A stretch of DNA of 64,000 nt, taken from NCBI RefSeq assembly GCF_900604965.1, contig NZ_UWPD01000001.1:1132642-1196641 (forward strand). Reading direction: 5' to 3'. The stretch is from Gordonibacter sp. Marseille-P4307 (GTDB taxonomy: Bacteria; Actinomycetota; Coriobacteriia; Coriobacteriales; Eggerthellaceae). This document shows, in pieces, positions 34,605 through 43,384 of this stretch. Position numbers and translations under genes: made by a program. Below the pieces are notes generated by a model, which was not told the DNA's origin, searched no databases, and was given only the letters and a program-made list of their open reading frames with translations. Positions within the stretch are counted from its first letter, which is position 1. Every line of letters begins with the position of its first letter.

Positions 34605-35915
34605 GTGAGCGGCTTGCATTCCGCCGACGCCCCCTCTTCCGACGCCCTCGGTGTTTCGGAGGCGATGGGGCTGGCTAAGACTGCGCTTGAATCCTTCACG
34701 GTGAAGATCGTGGGCGAGGTGTCGGAGGTTTCGGTCAAACCCGGCTACAAGGCCGCCTATTTCACCATCAAGGATTCCAAGTCTGCGCTTCCCTGCATGA
34801 TGTGGAACAACCGCTATGCCGCGTCGGGCGTGCGATTGCAGGTGGGTATGCTGGTCGAAGTGGTGGGCCGCTTCACGTTGTACGTGGCGAAGGGGCGCAT
34901 GAACTTCGACGTGTCCCATATCCAGGCGGCGGGACAGGGGGATTTGAGGATCCGCGTTGCCAACCTTGCGCGCAAGCTGGAGGCCGAGGGTTTGATGGCC
35001 CGCGAGCGCAAGCGCCCCATCCCCAAGTACCCCGAACGTATCGGCGTGGTCACCTCGCCGCGCGGGGCGGCCGTTCACGACGTTATGCGGACGCTGCGCC
35101 GACGGTTTCCCATTGCCGATGTGCTGGTCGCCGGCGTGCCGGTCGAGGGAGAGCGCGCTGCTTCTTACATCATCCAGGGGATTGGGGCGGTGGCGTCCGC
35201 GGGGGCCGAGGTGGTGCTGGTCGTGCGCGGCGGCGGATCGTACGAAGACCTTATGCCGTTCAACGACGAACAGCTCGCCCGCGCCATCGCTTCGTGTCCG
35301 GTTCCCATCGTGACGGGCATCGGGCACGAACCGGACAACTCCATCGCCGACATGGTGTCGGATTTCCGCGCTTCCACCCCCACGGCGGCGGCCGAGACGG
35401 TCAGTCCGTCGGGGGAATACCTTAAGAATGCGTTCGACATCAGGTCAAAGGCGCTTTCAGACCGTGTTTCCTCGCGCATCGAGTTCGCGGCGGCGCACCT
35501 CGCGCGCGTGGAGACGCGTCCGGTGTTCTTGGATTCCATGCAGTTGTTCGCCGGAGATGCGCTTTCCATCGATCACTTCGAGAACCGTCTGCGCATCGGG
35601 TTGGGGAAGGTCGCATCCCGCAGCGAGCGCGAGGTCGAGGTTGCAGAAAACGCGATTTTTCGCCAGGGCGGAAACCTGCTCGATCGTCGGGAGCGCGAGG
35701 TTGCGCTTGCGGCCGCCCGCTTGAACGATCTGTCCCCGCTGAGCGTTATCGCACGCGGATATTCGATAACCAGGAACGCTGCAGGATCGATCGTTCGATC
35801 GATAGCCCAGGTCGAGCCGGGAGAGCGGTTGGAGGTGTCCGTTTCGGACGGTATCGTCGAGTGCGAGACCGTCGGGATTGCGGGCAGCGACGCCCGTAAA
35901 GCAGCTGTCGGCTGA
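34605..35915 (+). CDS. xseA: Exodeoxyribonuclease VII large subunit
   Basis: A 436-residue catalytic subunit. The N-terminal OB fold (about 25-120, FTVKIVGEVSEVSVKPGYKA) binds single-stranded DNA; the nuclease core has YPERIGVVTSPRGAAVHDV, VLVVRGGGSYEDLMPFNDE and VPIVTGIGHEPDNSIADMV; a coiled-coil and C-terminal segment (ARGYSITRN) follow. GTG 34605 is chosen since the longer frame runs into the peptidase gene. The small subunit XseB follows. Confidence 0.93.
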   Translation: MSGLHSADAPSSDALGVSEAMGLAKTALESFTVKIVGEVSEVSVKPGYKAAYFTIKDSKSALPCMMWNNRYAASGVRLQVGMLVEVVGRFTLYVAKGRMNFDVSHIQAAGQGDLRIRVANLARKLEAEGLMARERKRPIPKYPERIGVVTSPRGAAVHDVMRTLRRRFPIADVLVAGVPVEGERAASYIIQGIGAVASAGAEVVLVVRGGGSYEDLMPFNDEQLARAIASCPVPIVTGIGHEPDNSIADMVSDFRASTPTAAAETVSPSGEYLKNAFDIRSKALSDRVSSRIEFAAAHLARVETRPVFLDSMQLFAGDALSIDHFENRLRIGLGKVASRSEREVEVAENAIFRQGGNLLDRREREVALAAARLNDLSPLSVIARGYSITRNAAGSIVRSIAQVEPGERLEVSVSDGIVECETVGIAGSDARKAAVG

Positions 35916-35961
35916 GGCGTCGTTTTGCCGGCGCTTCGCATCATCGTTGGAAGGAATCGAA

Positions 35962-36213
35962 ATGTCCCAGGATATGAAGCCCATCGAAGAGCTTTCGTTT
36001 CGAGAGGCCATGGCCGAACTCGATTCGATCGTGGGCCTGCTGGAAAGCAACACGCTCGAGCTTGAAGAGAGCCTGGTGAGCTACGAGCGCGGGGTGGCGC
36101 TGCTGCGCTCTCTCAAGGGTCGTCTGGGCGAGGCCCAGCAGAAAGTCGAGGTGCTGATGGGCGAGCTGAGCGGAGACAAGGACGACGAGGTTCGCGATAC
36201 GACGCTCTCGTAG
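35962..36213 (+). CDS. xseB: Exodeoxyribonuclease VII small subunit
   Basis: An 83-residue helical-hairpin protein with the family pattern SFREAMAELDSIVGLLES and LELEESLVSYERGVALLR; its helices bind the XseA coiled coil. ATG 35962 follows GGAAGGA; an in-frame start upstream would overlap xseA and lacks such a site. Confidence 0.92.
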   Translation: MSQDMKPIEELSFREAMAELDSIVGLLESNTLELEESLVSYERGVALLRSLKGRLGEAQQKVEVLMGELSGDKDDEVRDTTLS

Positions 36214-36236
36214 CCGCGTCCCGTTTGCGCTCGTTG

Positions 36237-36242
36237 TAGAAT
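36237..36242 (+). promoter_or_regulatory. -10 box for the HIT gene
   Basis: TAGAAT, 35 bases before the start codon. Confidence 0.45.
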
Positions 36243-36277
36243 AACGGGAACGGCCGAGGCGAGACGAAAGGCGAGTC

Positions 36278-36628
36278 ATGCACAGAGACGACTGCTTGTT
36301 CTGCAAGATCATCAGGGGGGAGATACCCTCCTCCAAGGTGTACGAGGACGAATACGTGTATGCGTTCGACGATGTGAGCCCTCAGATGCCCGTGCACACC
36401 CTCATCGTTCCCAAGAACCACTACGACAGCATCGCCGACGGCGTTCCGGCTGACGAGCTGGGACACCTGTTCGCCGCCGTCGAGAAGGTGGCCGACATCA
36501 AGGGCGTGCGCGAAGACGGGTTCCGCACGCTTGTCAACACCGGGGCCCATGCGGGCCAGACGGTGTTCCATCTGCATGTTCACGTGTTGGGTGGGGCTCC
36601 GATGAACAGCGGGGACCCGTCTTTGTAA
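36278..36628 (+). CDS. HIT-family nucleotide-binding hydrolase (HinT-like)
   Basis: A 116-residue purine nucleoside phosphoramidase-type protein. CLFCKIIRGEIP opens the protein, PVHTLIVPKNHYDS follows, and the histidine triad HLHVHVLGG (about 98-106) is intact. HinT proteins hydrolyse AMP-linked amines; the physiological substrate is unclear. The start has GGCGAG upstream. Confidence 0.92.
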   Translation: MHRDDCLFCKIIRGEIPSSKVYEDEYVYAFDDVSPQMPVHTLIVPKNHYDSIADGVPADELGHLFAAVEKVADIKGVREDGFRTLVNTGAHAGQTVFHLHVHVLGGAPMNSGDPSL

Positions 36629-36787
36629 CGCCCTTCGCCACCTGCTTGATCTTACCGGGCCGCCTTCGTGCATTGCGCGAGGGCGGCCCTGCCGCTTGCC
36701 GAATCGTGTGTGCGGCTTTGGTGAAACGACATGCACCCCTTTAAACTGGTTACCACGGTATTCGCCGAGGAAAACAAGGGGGCATCC

Positions 36788-38011
36788 TTGAACGTTCTCG
36801 TTATCAACGCAGGCTCGTCATCGCTGAAATACCAGTTGATCAACGTTGAGACTCAGCGGGTCTTGGCGAAGGGGCTCTGCGAGCGCGTGGGCACCGACGA
36901 GGCTAGCCACAAGCACGGCATCGACGACAACGAGAAGGTTATCTCCGAGCCTATGGCCGATCACGATGCGGCTATGAACATCGTGCTGAACACCCTCGTC
37001 GAGGGCGATAACGCTCCCCTCGGTTCGCTTTCCGAGATCAATGCGGTCGGGCATCGCGTGGTTCAGGGCGGCAAGTACTTCGACAGTTCGGTGGTCATCG
37101 ACGACGACGTCATCCAGAAGATCGACGAGCTGGCCGAGCTCGCTCCGCTTCACAACAAGGCCGCCCTTATGGGCATCCGGGCCTGCCGCCACCATATTCC
37201 CGGGGTTCCCATGGTTGCCGTGTTCGATACGTCGTTCTACCAGACGCTTGCCGAGCGCACCTATATGTACCCCATTCCCTACGAGCTGTCGCAGAAGTAC
37301 TCCATTCGAAAATACGGTGCGCACGGGACGTCGCACCGCTACATTGCCGAACGGGCTGCGGCGGTGCTTGACGAGCCTCTGTCCGATCTGAAGCTCATCA
37401 CCTGCCATTTGGGGAACGGCTGTTCGGTGACGGCTATCGACCACGGTATCGCGGTCGATACGTCTATGGGTCTGACTCCTCTGGACGGCTTGATGATGGG
37501 GACGCGCTCGGGAGCGATCGATCCTGCGATCGTAACCTTCCTCATGTCTCACGAAGGCCTTTCGCCTGCCGATATGGACGATGTCCTGAACAAGAAATCG
37601 GGTCTTTTGGGCGTGTCGGGCATCAGCAACGATCTGCGTTCGGTGCGCTCCGCATCGGAGGCGGGCGATCCTCGCGCGATCTTGGCCTACGAGATGTACG
37701 CCCAATCGGTGAAGAAGCACATCGGGCAGTACATCGCCGTTATGGGAGGCGTGGATGCCATCGTGCTTGCCGGCGGCGTGGGGGAGAACTGCGACAAGAT
37801 GCGCCGTCTCATATTCGCCGGTTTGCAGCCGCTCGGCATCGTGCTGGATGAGGCGCGCAACCGTGAGCGCGGCTACGAGCGCGAGATATCCACCGATTCG
37901 TCGCCGGTGCGCATCATCATCATTCCCGCCGACGAGGAGTACATGATCGCGCGCGATACCTACAACCTGGTCCACGAGAAGCGCGCCGTCTCCTTCTCGA
38001 TTCCCCGGTAG
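36788..38011 (+). CDS. ackA: Acetate kinase
   Basis: A 407-residue enzyme making ATP from acetyl phosphate. Signatures: VLVINAGSSSLKYQL at the N-terminus, YGAHGTSHRYIAERAA, LGNGCSVTAI and GGVGENCDKMRR. TTG 36788 places the conserved N-terminus correctly and has AAGGGGG upstream; an ATG 19 codons earlier would add a non-conserved extension. pta is encoded convergently downstream, sharing one terminator region. Confidence 0.95.
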   Translation: MNVLVINAGSSSLKYQLINVETQRVLAKGLCERVGTDEASHKHGIDDNEKVISEPMADHDAAMNIVLNTLVEGDNAPLGSLSEINAVGHRVVQGGKYFDSSVVIDDDVIQKIDELAELAPLHNKAALMGIRACRHHIPGVPMVAVFDTSFYQTLAERTYMYPIPYELSQKYSIRKYGAHGTSHRYIAERAAAVLDEPLSDLKLITCHLGNGCSVTAIDHGIAVDTSMGLTPLDGLMMGTRSGAIDPAIVTFLMSHEGLSPADMDDVLNKKSGLLGVSGISNDLRSVRSASEAGDPRAILAYEMYAQSVKKHIGQYIAVMGGVDAIVLAGGVGENCDKMRRLIFAGLQPLGIVLDEARNRERGYEREISTDSSPVRIIIIPADEEYMIARDTYNLVHEKRAVSFSIPR

Positions 38012-38052
38012 TCCGCTTCGCGTCTCCCGAACGTTTTTGCGGAGTTAACGAG

Positions 38053-38095
38053 AAGGGGGTGGGGATCCCAGGATCCCCACCCCCTTCCTTTTACC
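38053..38095. terminator. Shared bidirectional terminator between ackA and pta
   Basis: A 16-bp perfect stem (AAGGGGGTGGGGATCC / GGATCCCCACCCCCTT, 38053-38086) with a two-base centre and CCTTTT on the plus-strand side. It can stop both convergent transcripts. Confidence 0.8.
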
Positions 38096-38110
38096 TGTCG
38101 CCGCTTGCTG

Positions 38111-39106
38111 TTACGCAGAACGGTTCTGGCACTGAACGCAGGTTATGGCCACGACGCCGTAGATGTCCTCTGCGCTGCATCCGCGTGACAGGTCGTTCAC
38201 CGGCGAGGCGATACCCTGGGTGATCGGGCCGTAAGCTTCGGCGCGTGCGAGGCGCTGGACCAGTTTGTACCCGATGTTTCCAGCGTCGAGATCGGGGAAG
38301 ACAAGACAGTTCGCCCGTCCGGCAACGGGCGATCCGGGGGCCTTAGACGATCCTACGGCTTCGATGATGGCGGCATCGAGCTGCAGCTCCCCATCGATCT
38401 TCACGTCGGGCGCAAGCCCTTTTGCGATCGCGACGGCTTCTGCCACCTTAGCGGAATCGTCGTTTTTCGCCGAGCCGTACGTGCTGTGGGACAGCAGCGC
38501 AACGACGGGCTCGATTCCCATCAGCGCTTCCCACGACTTTGCGGAGCTCACCGCTATGTTCGCAAGGCCCTCTGCGCTGGGCTGCACTTCCAATCCGCAG
38601 TCGGAGAACAGAAACGTTCCGTCGGAGCCCAGGTCGCAGTCGGGTACGTTCATGATGAAAAACGAGCTGACCAGCTTCGCTCCGGGCGCGGTTCGAAGGA
38701 TCTGGAGGCTTGGGCGCAGCACGTCTCCGGTGGAATGGCACGCACCGGCCACCATGCCGTCGGCGATGCCCGCCTTCACCATCATGACGCCGAGGTACAG
38801 GGGATCCTTGATTTTCTCGGCGGCCTGTTCGGATGTCATGCCCTTGGCTTTGCGCAACTCGAAGAGCTGCCGGGCAAGCGATTCTGCTTCGGGGTAGGTG
38901 GCAGGATCGATCAGATCGGCACCCTCGAGGTTTCTGCCTGATCCGCCAAGCGCAGCGGCGTCTCCCAAAACGATGAGGTTCGCCACGCCGTCGGCGAGGA
39001 TGCGCTCGGCGGCTTCAAGTGTGCGCGGATCCTCTCCTTCGGGCAGCACGATGGTCTGTTTGGCGGTGCGCGCCTGCGCTACCATGCGGTCGAGGAAGCG
39101 GGACAT
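38111..39106 (-). CDS. pta: Phosphate acetyltransferase
   Basis: A 331-residue short-form Pta converting acetyl-CoA and phosphate to acetyl phosphate. Visible motifs: IVLPEGEDPRTLEAA, GMVAGACHSTGDVLRPSLQ, ALLSHSTYGSAK, and ANCLVFPDLDAGNIGYKL. ATG 39106 follows AAAGGGG; a start five codons upstream is possible. It faces ackA instead of forming the usual pta-ackA operon. The C-terminus ends with CVQCQNRSA, whose CxxC is not a known catalytic feature. Confidence 0.94.
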   Translation of the reverse strand: MSRFLDRMVAQARTAKQTIVLPEGEDPRTLEAAERILADGVANLIVLGDAAALGGSGRNLEGADLIDPATYPEAESLARQLFELRKAKGMTSEQAAEKIKDPLYLGVMMVKAGIADGMVAGACHSTGDVLRPSLQILRTAPGAKLVSSFFIMNVPDCDLGSDGTFLFSDCGLEVQPSAEGLANIAVSSAKSWEALMGIEPVVALLSHSTYGSAKNDDSAKVAEAVAIAKGLAPDVKIDGELQLDAAIIEAVGSSKAPGSPVAGRANCLVFPDLDAGNIGYKLVQRLARAEAYGPITQGIASPVNDLSRGCSAEDIYGVVAITCVQCQNRSA

Positions 39107-39225
39107 GGAAACCCCTTTCAAGATCGATCGTGCAAGGCGGCGTTTCGACTGCGAATGCTATCCGTGCCGTACGCGCCTGCTCTGTACGCTTTATATGGTA
39201 GCCCGTTGTCGGGGCGTTTACCCGT

Positions 39226-39231
39226 TAGAAT
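39226..39231 (+). promoter_or_regulatory. -10 box for the glycosyltransferase
   Basis: TAGAAT, 72 bases before the GTG start. Confidence 0.4.
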
Positions 39232-39303
39232 AGATAACGAGCGCGCATGCGGCGGTTTGCGGCTGAGCGCCCGTTTCCATCTGACTTCCGAAGGGGCCCG
39301 TTC

Positions 39304-40335
39304 GTGAAAACGATTTCTTTTGCGCTGCCGTGCTACAACTCGGCTGAATACATGGATAAGTGCGTCGAATCGATCCTCGCGTTTTGCGACGATCGCGAGG
39401 ATATCGAGATCCTTATCGTGAACGATGGTTCGACCAAGGACGACACCAGGCAGAAGGCCGACGAATGGCAAACGCGCCATCCGCAGATCATCCGCGCTAT
39501 CCATAAGGAGAACGGAGGCCATGGCTCGGCGGTCAACACGGGAATCTCCCACGCCCGGGGCTTCTACTACAAGGTGGTCGATTCCGACGATTGGCTGGAC
39601 GAGGCGTCCATGCGCACCATCATGCCGTACCTGCGCGAGCAGGTTGCCCGCGCCGAGAACGCCACCGACATGGTGGTTGCGAACTACGTTTACGAGAAGG
39701 TCTTCGAGGGCAAGCATACGGTTATGGACTACGCGAACGTGTTTCCCGAGGGACGCGAGTTCGGCTGGGACGAGGTGGGGCGCTTCAAGTCAAGTCAGTA
39801 CCTGCTCATGCACTCGGTCATCTACCGTACGCAGATGCTGCGCGATATCGAACTCGTCCTTCCCGAGCACTGCTTTTACGTGGACAACATCTTCGTGTAC
39901 GTGCCGTTGCCCCATGTGCACAGCATTCGCTACTTCAACGTGGACATGTACCGGTACTTCATCGGTCGAGAAGGTCAGAGCGTGAACGAGGATGTGATGA
40001 AGAGCCGGATCGATCAGCATCTGCGCGTGACGCGCCTGATGGTCGATCAGGTGGACATCGATCGCGTGGACTCGCCTCGTCTGAGCGCCTATCTTGATAG
40101 CTATCTGGCGATGATGATGTGCATCTGCGCCGTGTTCCTGCGCATGATCGACACGCCCGAATCAAACGGCAAGCTTGCCGATACGTGGGGGTATCTGAAG
40201 GAGAGGCGTCCCAAGGTATACGGGCGCCTTCGCAGAAACCCGCTGAACATCGGAATGAACCTTCCCGGAAGTCTGGGCAGGGGCATCGGGCTGGGAGGGT
40301 ACCGACTGGCCCGCAAGGTGTTCAAGTTCAACTAG
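39304..40335 (+). CDS. Glycosyltransferase family 2
   Basis: A 343-residue GT-A enzyme. The nucleotide-sugar site is ISFALPCYNSAEYMDKCVESI (opening) with ILIVNDGSTKDDT; the metal DxD-type motif is KVVDSDDWLDEASM; NGGHGSAVNTGISHARG lies between. No membrane helix is evident in the N-terminal part. Donor and acceptor are unknown; wall or capsule glycan synthesis is likely. GTG 39304 follows AAGGGG. Confidence 0.88.
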   Translation: MKTISFALPCYNSAEYMDKCVESILAFCDDREDIEILIVNDGSTKDDTRQKADEWQTRHPQIIRAIHKENGGHGSAVNTGISHARGFYYKVVDSDDWLDEASMRTIMPYLREQVARAENATDMVVANYVYEKVFEGKHTVMDYANVFPEGREFGWDEVGRFKSSQYLLMHSVIYRTQMLRDIELVLPEHCFYVDNIFVYVPLPHVHSIRYFNVDMYRYFIGREGQSVNEDVMKSRIDQHLRVTRLMVDQVDIDRVDSPRLSAYLDSYLAMMMCICAVFLRMIDTPESNGKLADTWGYLKERRPKVYGRLRRNPLNIGMNLPGSLGRGIGLGGYRLARKVFKFN

Positions 40336-40385
40336 TCCATGCACCCCGACGGTTCGGCACGCGGAGGATTTCGAATCCCCGCTGC

Positions 40386-40414
40386 TTGACCTTCATACCC
40401 TCTGGGGGTATGTT
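40386..40414 (+). promoter_or_regulatory. csoR-copA promoter with CsoR operator
   Basis: TTGACC (40386-40391), a 17-bp spacer and TATGTT (40409-40414). The spacer and -10 hold the inverted repeat CATACCC-TCT-GGGGGTATG (40394-40412), the form of known CsoR boxes (G/C-rich core, TA ends). Copper-free CsoR would block RNA polymerase here. Confidence 0.75.
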
Positions 40415-40444
40415 GTAGCCATTCGAATCCGAATGGAGGGCGTT

Positions 40445-40786
40445 ATGGAAGAATCGATGGGGAGCCGCACCGAAGCGCATGCGGCGGACGTCTGCCCGTG
40501 CCGTCTGAAGGCCACCCCGCGGGAAGAAGCGTTCGTGGCCGATCTCAACAAGCGCCTGAACCGCACGATAGGCCAGCTGAACGGCGTGAAGAACATGCTT
40601 GACGAGAACCGCTACTGCGGGGATGTGCTGATCCAGCTTGCCGCTGCGGAAAGCGCGGTTCGCAGCGTATCCGAGAAGATTCTCAAGAACCATATGGAAA
40701 CCTGCGTCGTCGAGCAGATCCAGCAGGGTCGCACCGAGGTGGTCGACGAAGTGCTGGGGCTCATGCGGCGCTTTTCCCGGTCGTAG
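40445..40786 (+). CDS. csoR: CsoR-type copper-sensing repressor
   Basis: A 113-residue four-helix repressor of the CsoR/RcnR family. The Cu(I) ligand triad is C58 (YCGDVLIQL), H83 and C87 (NHMETC). RLNRTIGQLNGVKNML is the conserved first helix. ATG 40445 follows GGAGGG; an ATG four codons upstream has no spacing for it. It is followed directly by copA and preceded by a matching operator. Confidence 0.92.
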   Translation: MEESMGSRTEAHAADVCPCRLKATPREEAFVADLNKRLNRTIGQLNGVKNMLDENRYCGDVLIQLAAAESAVRSVSEKILKNHMETCVVEQIQQGRTEVVDEVLGLMRRFSRS

Positions 40787-40800
40787 GCAGGGTGATCAGC

Positions 40801-43356
40801 ATGAAGCAGACCTTCGATGTGATGGGGATGACGTGCGCGGCCTGCTCTGCCCGCGTCGATAAGGCGGTGCGCGGCGTTTCGGGTGTGCGCGACGTTTCGG
40901 TCAACCTTTTGAAGAACAGCATGAATGTCGAGTTCGACGGCTCTCCCGAAGTGGCCCGCGCGATTTCGACCGCAGTCGAGAAGGCGGGCTACGGGGCGCG
41001 TCTGCGCGGGTCGGAGTCGAAACCCGGCGCGTCGGGAGGGATGCAGGGAGCTTCTCGGCGTTCGGCGGCGGAAGAAGAGCGCGCGGTTCTTCGTCGCCTG
41101 ATCGTGTCCATCGTCTTCACCGTTCCGTTATTCTACCTCGCCATGGGCCATATGCTGGCTTGGCCGCTGCCTCAGGCGCTCAGTTCCCGCGAAGCGGTTG
41201 GAACGCTTGCGCTTTGCCAGTTCATCTTGCTGATCCCCGTGTTTTTCGCGAACCTGAGGTTCTTTCGCGTCGGATTCGGGTCGCTGGTGCGCGGCGCTCC
41301 CAACATGGATTCGCTCATCGCGCTCGGGTCGGGCGCTTCGACCGTGTACGGCGTGTATGCGCTGTTCCAGATCCAGTACCATCTAGGTCTCGGTCACCTC
41401 GACATGGCGCATGCGGCAGGAATGGATCTGTATTTCGAATCGGCCGCTATGATTCTCACGCTCATTACGCTGGGGAAGTACTTCGAGGCCCGTGCGAAGC
41501 TGCGTACCACCGACGCCCTGTCGTCTCTGGTCGATCTTGCGCCCAAGACGGCCGAGCGCGTGGGTCTCGACGGATCGTTCGAGCGCGTTGCGATCGAACG
41601 GGTGCGCGTGGGTGATCGGTTGGCGATCAGAGCGGGCGCATCGGTTCCGGTCGATGGATCGATCGTCGAAGGAGCCGTGGCGATCGACGAGTCGGCCATT
41701 ACGGGGGAGTCCGTTCCGGTCGAGAAGGTTTCGGGCGACGCCGTCATCGGTGCGACGGTGTGCGCAAGCGGATATGCCGTCATGCAGGCCGAGCGCGTGG
41801 GAGACGAGACCGCTTTGGCGGAGATCGTCAGGCTGGTTGACGAAGCCACCGGTACCAAGGCTCCCATCGAGCAGTTTGCCGACAGGGTAAGCGGCGTTTT
41901 CGTTCCCGTGGTCATCTCGATCTCGCTCATCACGTTTGCCGTCTGGGCGCTCGTTGCGGACGCCGGCTTCCAGACGGCTCTCGTCCACGCGATTACCGTG
42001 CTTGTCATCTCGTGCCCGTGCGCGCTGGGCCTTGCGACGCCCACAGCGGTGATGGTGGGCACCGGGCGCGGTGCGCGCAACGGGATCTTGGTCAAGTCGG
42101 CCGAAGCGCTGCAAAACGCCCACGATGTGTCGGTGGTGGTGCTTGACAAGACGGGCACGGTCACGTCGGGCGCTCCCTCGGTTGTCGCCCTCGATACGGC
42201 AGAAGGGGTCTCCGACACCGACCTCGTTTCCCTTGCGGCGGGGCTCGAGGCGCGCTCCGAACATCCCCTCGGCCGCGCGATTTGCGCGTATGCCGAACGC
42301 ATCGGCGTCGAGGGGGTCTCTGTCGAGGGGTTCTGCCAGATTCCGGTGCGAGGACTTGTCGGAGACGTTGCGGGAGAGCGCGTGTGCGGCGGCAACCTGC
42401 AGCTTATGGAAGAAGAGGGCGTCGATACCGGCGCGCTTGCAATCCCAGCGCATCAGCGAGCCGACGAGGGCGCCACACCGCTGTTCTTCTCTCGGTCGGG
42501 CGCGCTTGTCGGTGTCGTCTCGGTTGCGGACACGGTGAAGCCGTCCAGCGCCGATGCCGTTGCCGAACTTGGGTCGATGGGCATAAGGACCATAATGCTG
42601 ACGGGCGACAACGAGCGCACTGCCGCGGCCGTTCAGAGGATCGCCGGCGTCGACGAGGTGGTGGCCGACGCGAGCCCGGCCGATAAAGAGGCGCTCGTCG
42701 CGCGTCTGTCTCAGGCGGGCAAGGTGGCGATGGTGGGAGACGGCATCAACGACGCCCCTGCGCTGACGCGCGCCAATGTGGGCATCGCCATCGGCGCCGG
42801 AACCGATATCGCCATCGAGAGCGCCGATATCGTGCTCATGCGCAGCGATCTGCTCGATGTTCCCGCATCGATCGATCTGTCCCGCGCCACGATGCGCAAC
42901 GTCAAGCAGAATCTGTTCTGGGCGCTTGCCTACAATGCGGTGTGCATACCGGTTGCGGCGGGCGTCCTTTCGGGCATCGGAGTGACGCTCAACCCCATGA
43001 TCGCGGCGGCGGCCATGAGCCTTTCATCGGTGAGCGTGGTGTCCAACGCGCTACGTCTGCGTCGATGGAAACCTGGTCGGCGCGTCGTAAAAGCCGAGAC
43101 GGAACGCCCTGCGAATGAGGCGGGGCATCGGGAAAAGGAGTTTGCAATGGAAAAGACGCTTAAGATCGAGGGTATGATGTGCATGCACTGCGTATCTCAC
43201 GTGAAAAAGGCCCTCGAAGGTGTGCCGGGGGCGGAGTCGGTCGATGTGGATCTTGAGGCCGGCACCGCGACGGTGCGCGCATCCGCTGCAGCGACGGACG
43301 ATATTCTAACCGCTGCGGTTGTGGATGCCGGATACGAAGTAACCGAGATCCGATAG
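40801..43356 (+). CDS. copA: Copper-exporting P1B-type ATPase with fused C-terminal chaperone domain
   Basis: An 851-residue pump. An N-terminal heavy-metal domain has GMTCAAC (C12, C15). The membrane metal site is ISCPCALG (CPC 405-407), the phosphorylated Asp is in DKTGT (449-453), HP lies in EARSEHPLG, and the hinge is MVGDGINDAPAL. The C-terminus carries a second complete metal domain (783-851) with GMMCMHC (C794, C797) after an RRWKPGRRVVK linker. That domain has its own in-frame ATG and ribosome site, so it may also be made alone. ATG 40801 is preferred over a GTG three codons earlier. Confidence 0.94.
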   Translation: MKQTFDVMGMTCAACSARVDKAVRGVSGVRDVSVNLLKNSMNVEFDGSPEVARAISTAVEKAGYGARLRGSESKPGASGGMQGASRRSAAEEERAVLRRLIVSIVFTVPLFYLAMGHMLAWPLPQALSSREAVGTLALCQFILLIPVFFANLRFFRVGFGSLVRGAPNMDSLIALGSGASTVYGVYALFQIQYHLGLGHLDMAHAAGMDLYFESAAMILTLITLGKYFEARAKLRTTDALSSLVDLAPKTAERVGLDGSFERVAIERVRVGDRLAIRAGASVPVDGSIVEGAVAIDESAITGESVPVEKVSGDAVIGATVCASGYAVMQAERVGDETALAEIVRLVDEATGTKAPIEQFADRVSGVFVPVVISISLITFAVWALVADAGFQTALVHAITVLVISCPCALGLATPTAVMVGTGRGARNGILVKSAEALQNAHDVSVVVLDKTGTVTSGAPSVVALDTAEGVSDTDLVSLAAGLEARSEHPLGRAICAYAERIGVEGVSVEGFCQIPVRGLVGDVAGERVCGGNLQLMEEEGVDTGALAIPAHQRADEGATPLFFSRSGALVGVVSVADTVKPSSADAVAELGSMGIRTIMLTGDNERTAAAVQRIAGVDEVVADASPADKEALVARLSQAGKVAMVGDGINDAPALTRANVGIAIGAGTDIAIESADIVLMRSDLLDVPASIDLSRATMRNVKQNLFWALAYNAVCIPVAAGVLSGIGVTLNPMIAAAAMSLSSVSVVSNALRLRRWKPGRRVVKAETERPANEAGHREKEFAMEKTLKIEGMMCMHCVSHVKKALEGVPGAESVDVDLEAGTATVRASAAATDDILTAAVVDAGYEVTEIR
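43147..43356 (+). CDS. copZ: CopZ-like copper chaperone nested in frame in copA
   Basis: A 69-residue heavy-metal-associated domain that would be made from an internal ATG. AAAAGGAG at 43133-43140 lies six bases before it, a better site than that of copA itself. The product MEKTLKIEGMMCMHCVSHV is a complete CopZ fold with the Cu(I)-binding CxxC. Independent translation is inferred; the same sequence is also the C-terminus of CopA. E. coli solves the same need by frameshifting in copA, but at its N-terminal domain. Confidence 0.55.
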   Translation: MEKTLKIEGMMCMHCVSHVKKALEGVPGAESVDVDLEAGTATVRASAAATDDILTAAVVDAGYEVTEIR

Positions 43357-43384
43357 GTTGTCTTTGCAACGCAGAAGGGGGATC

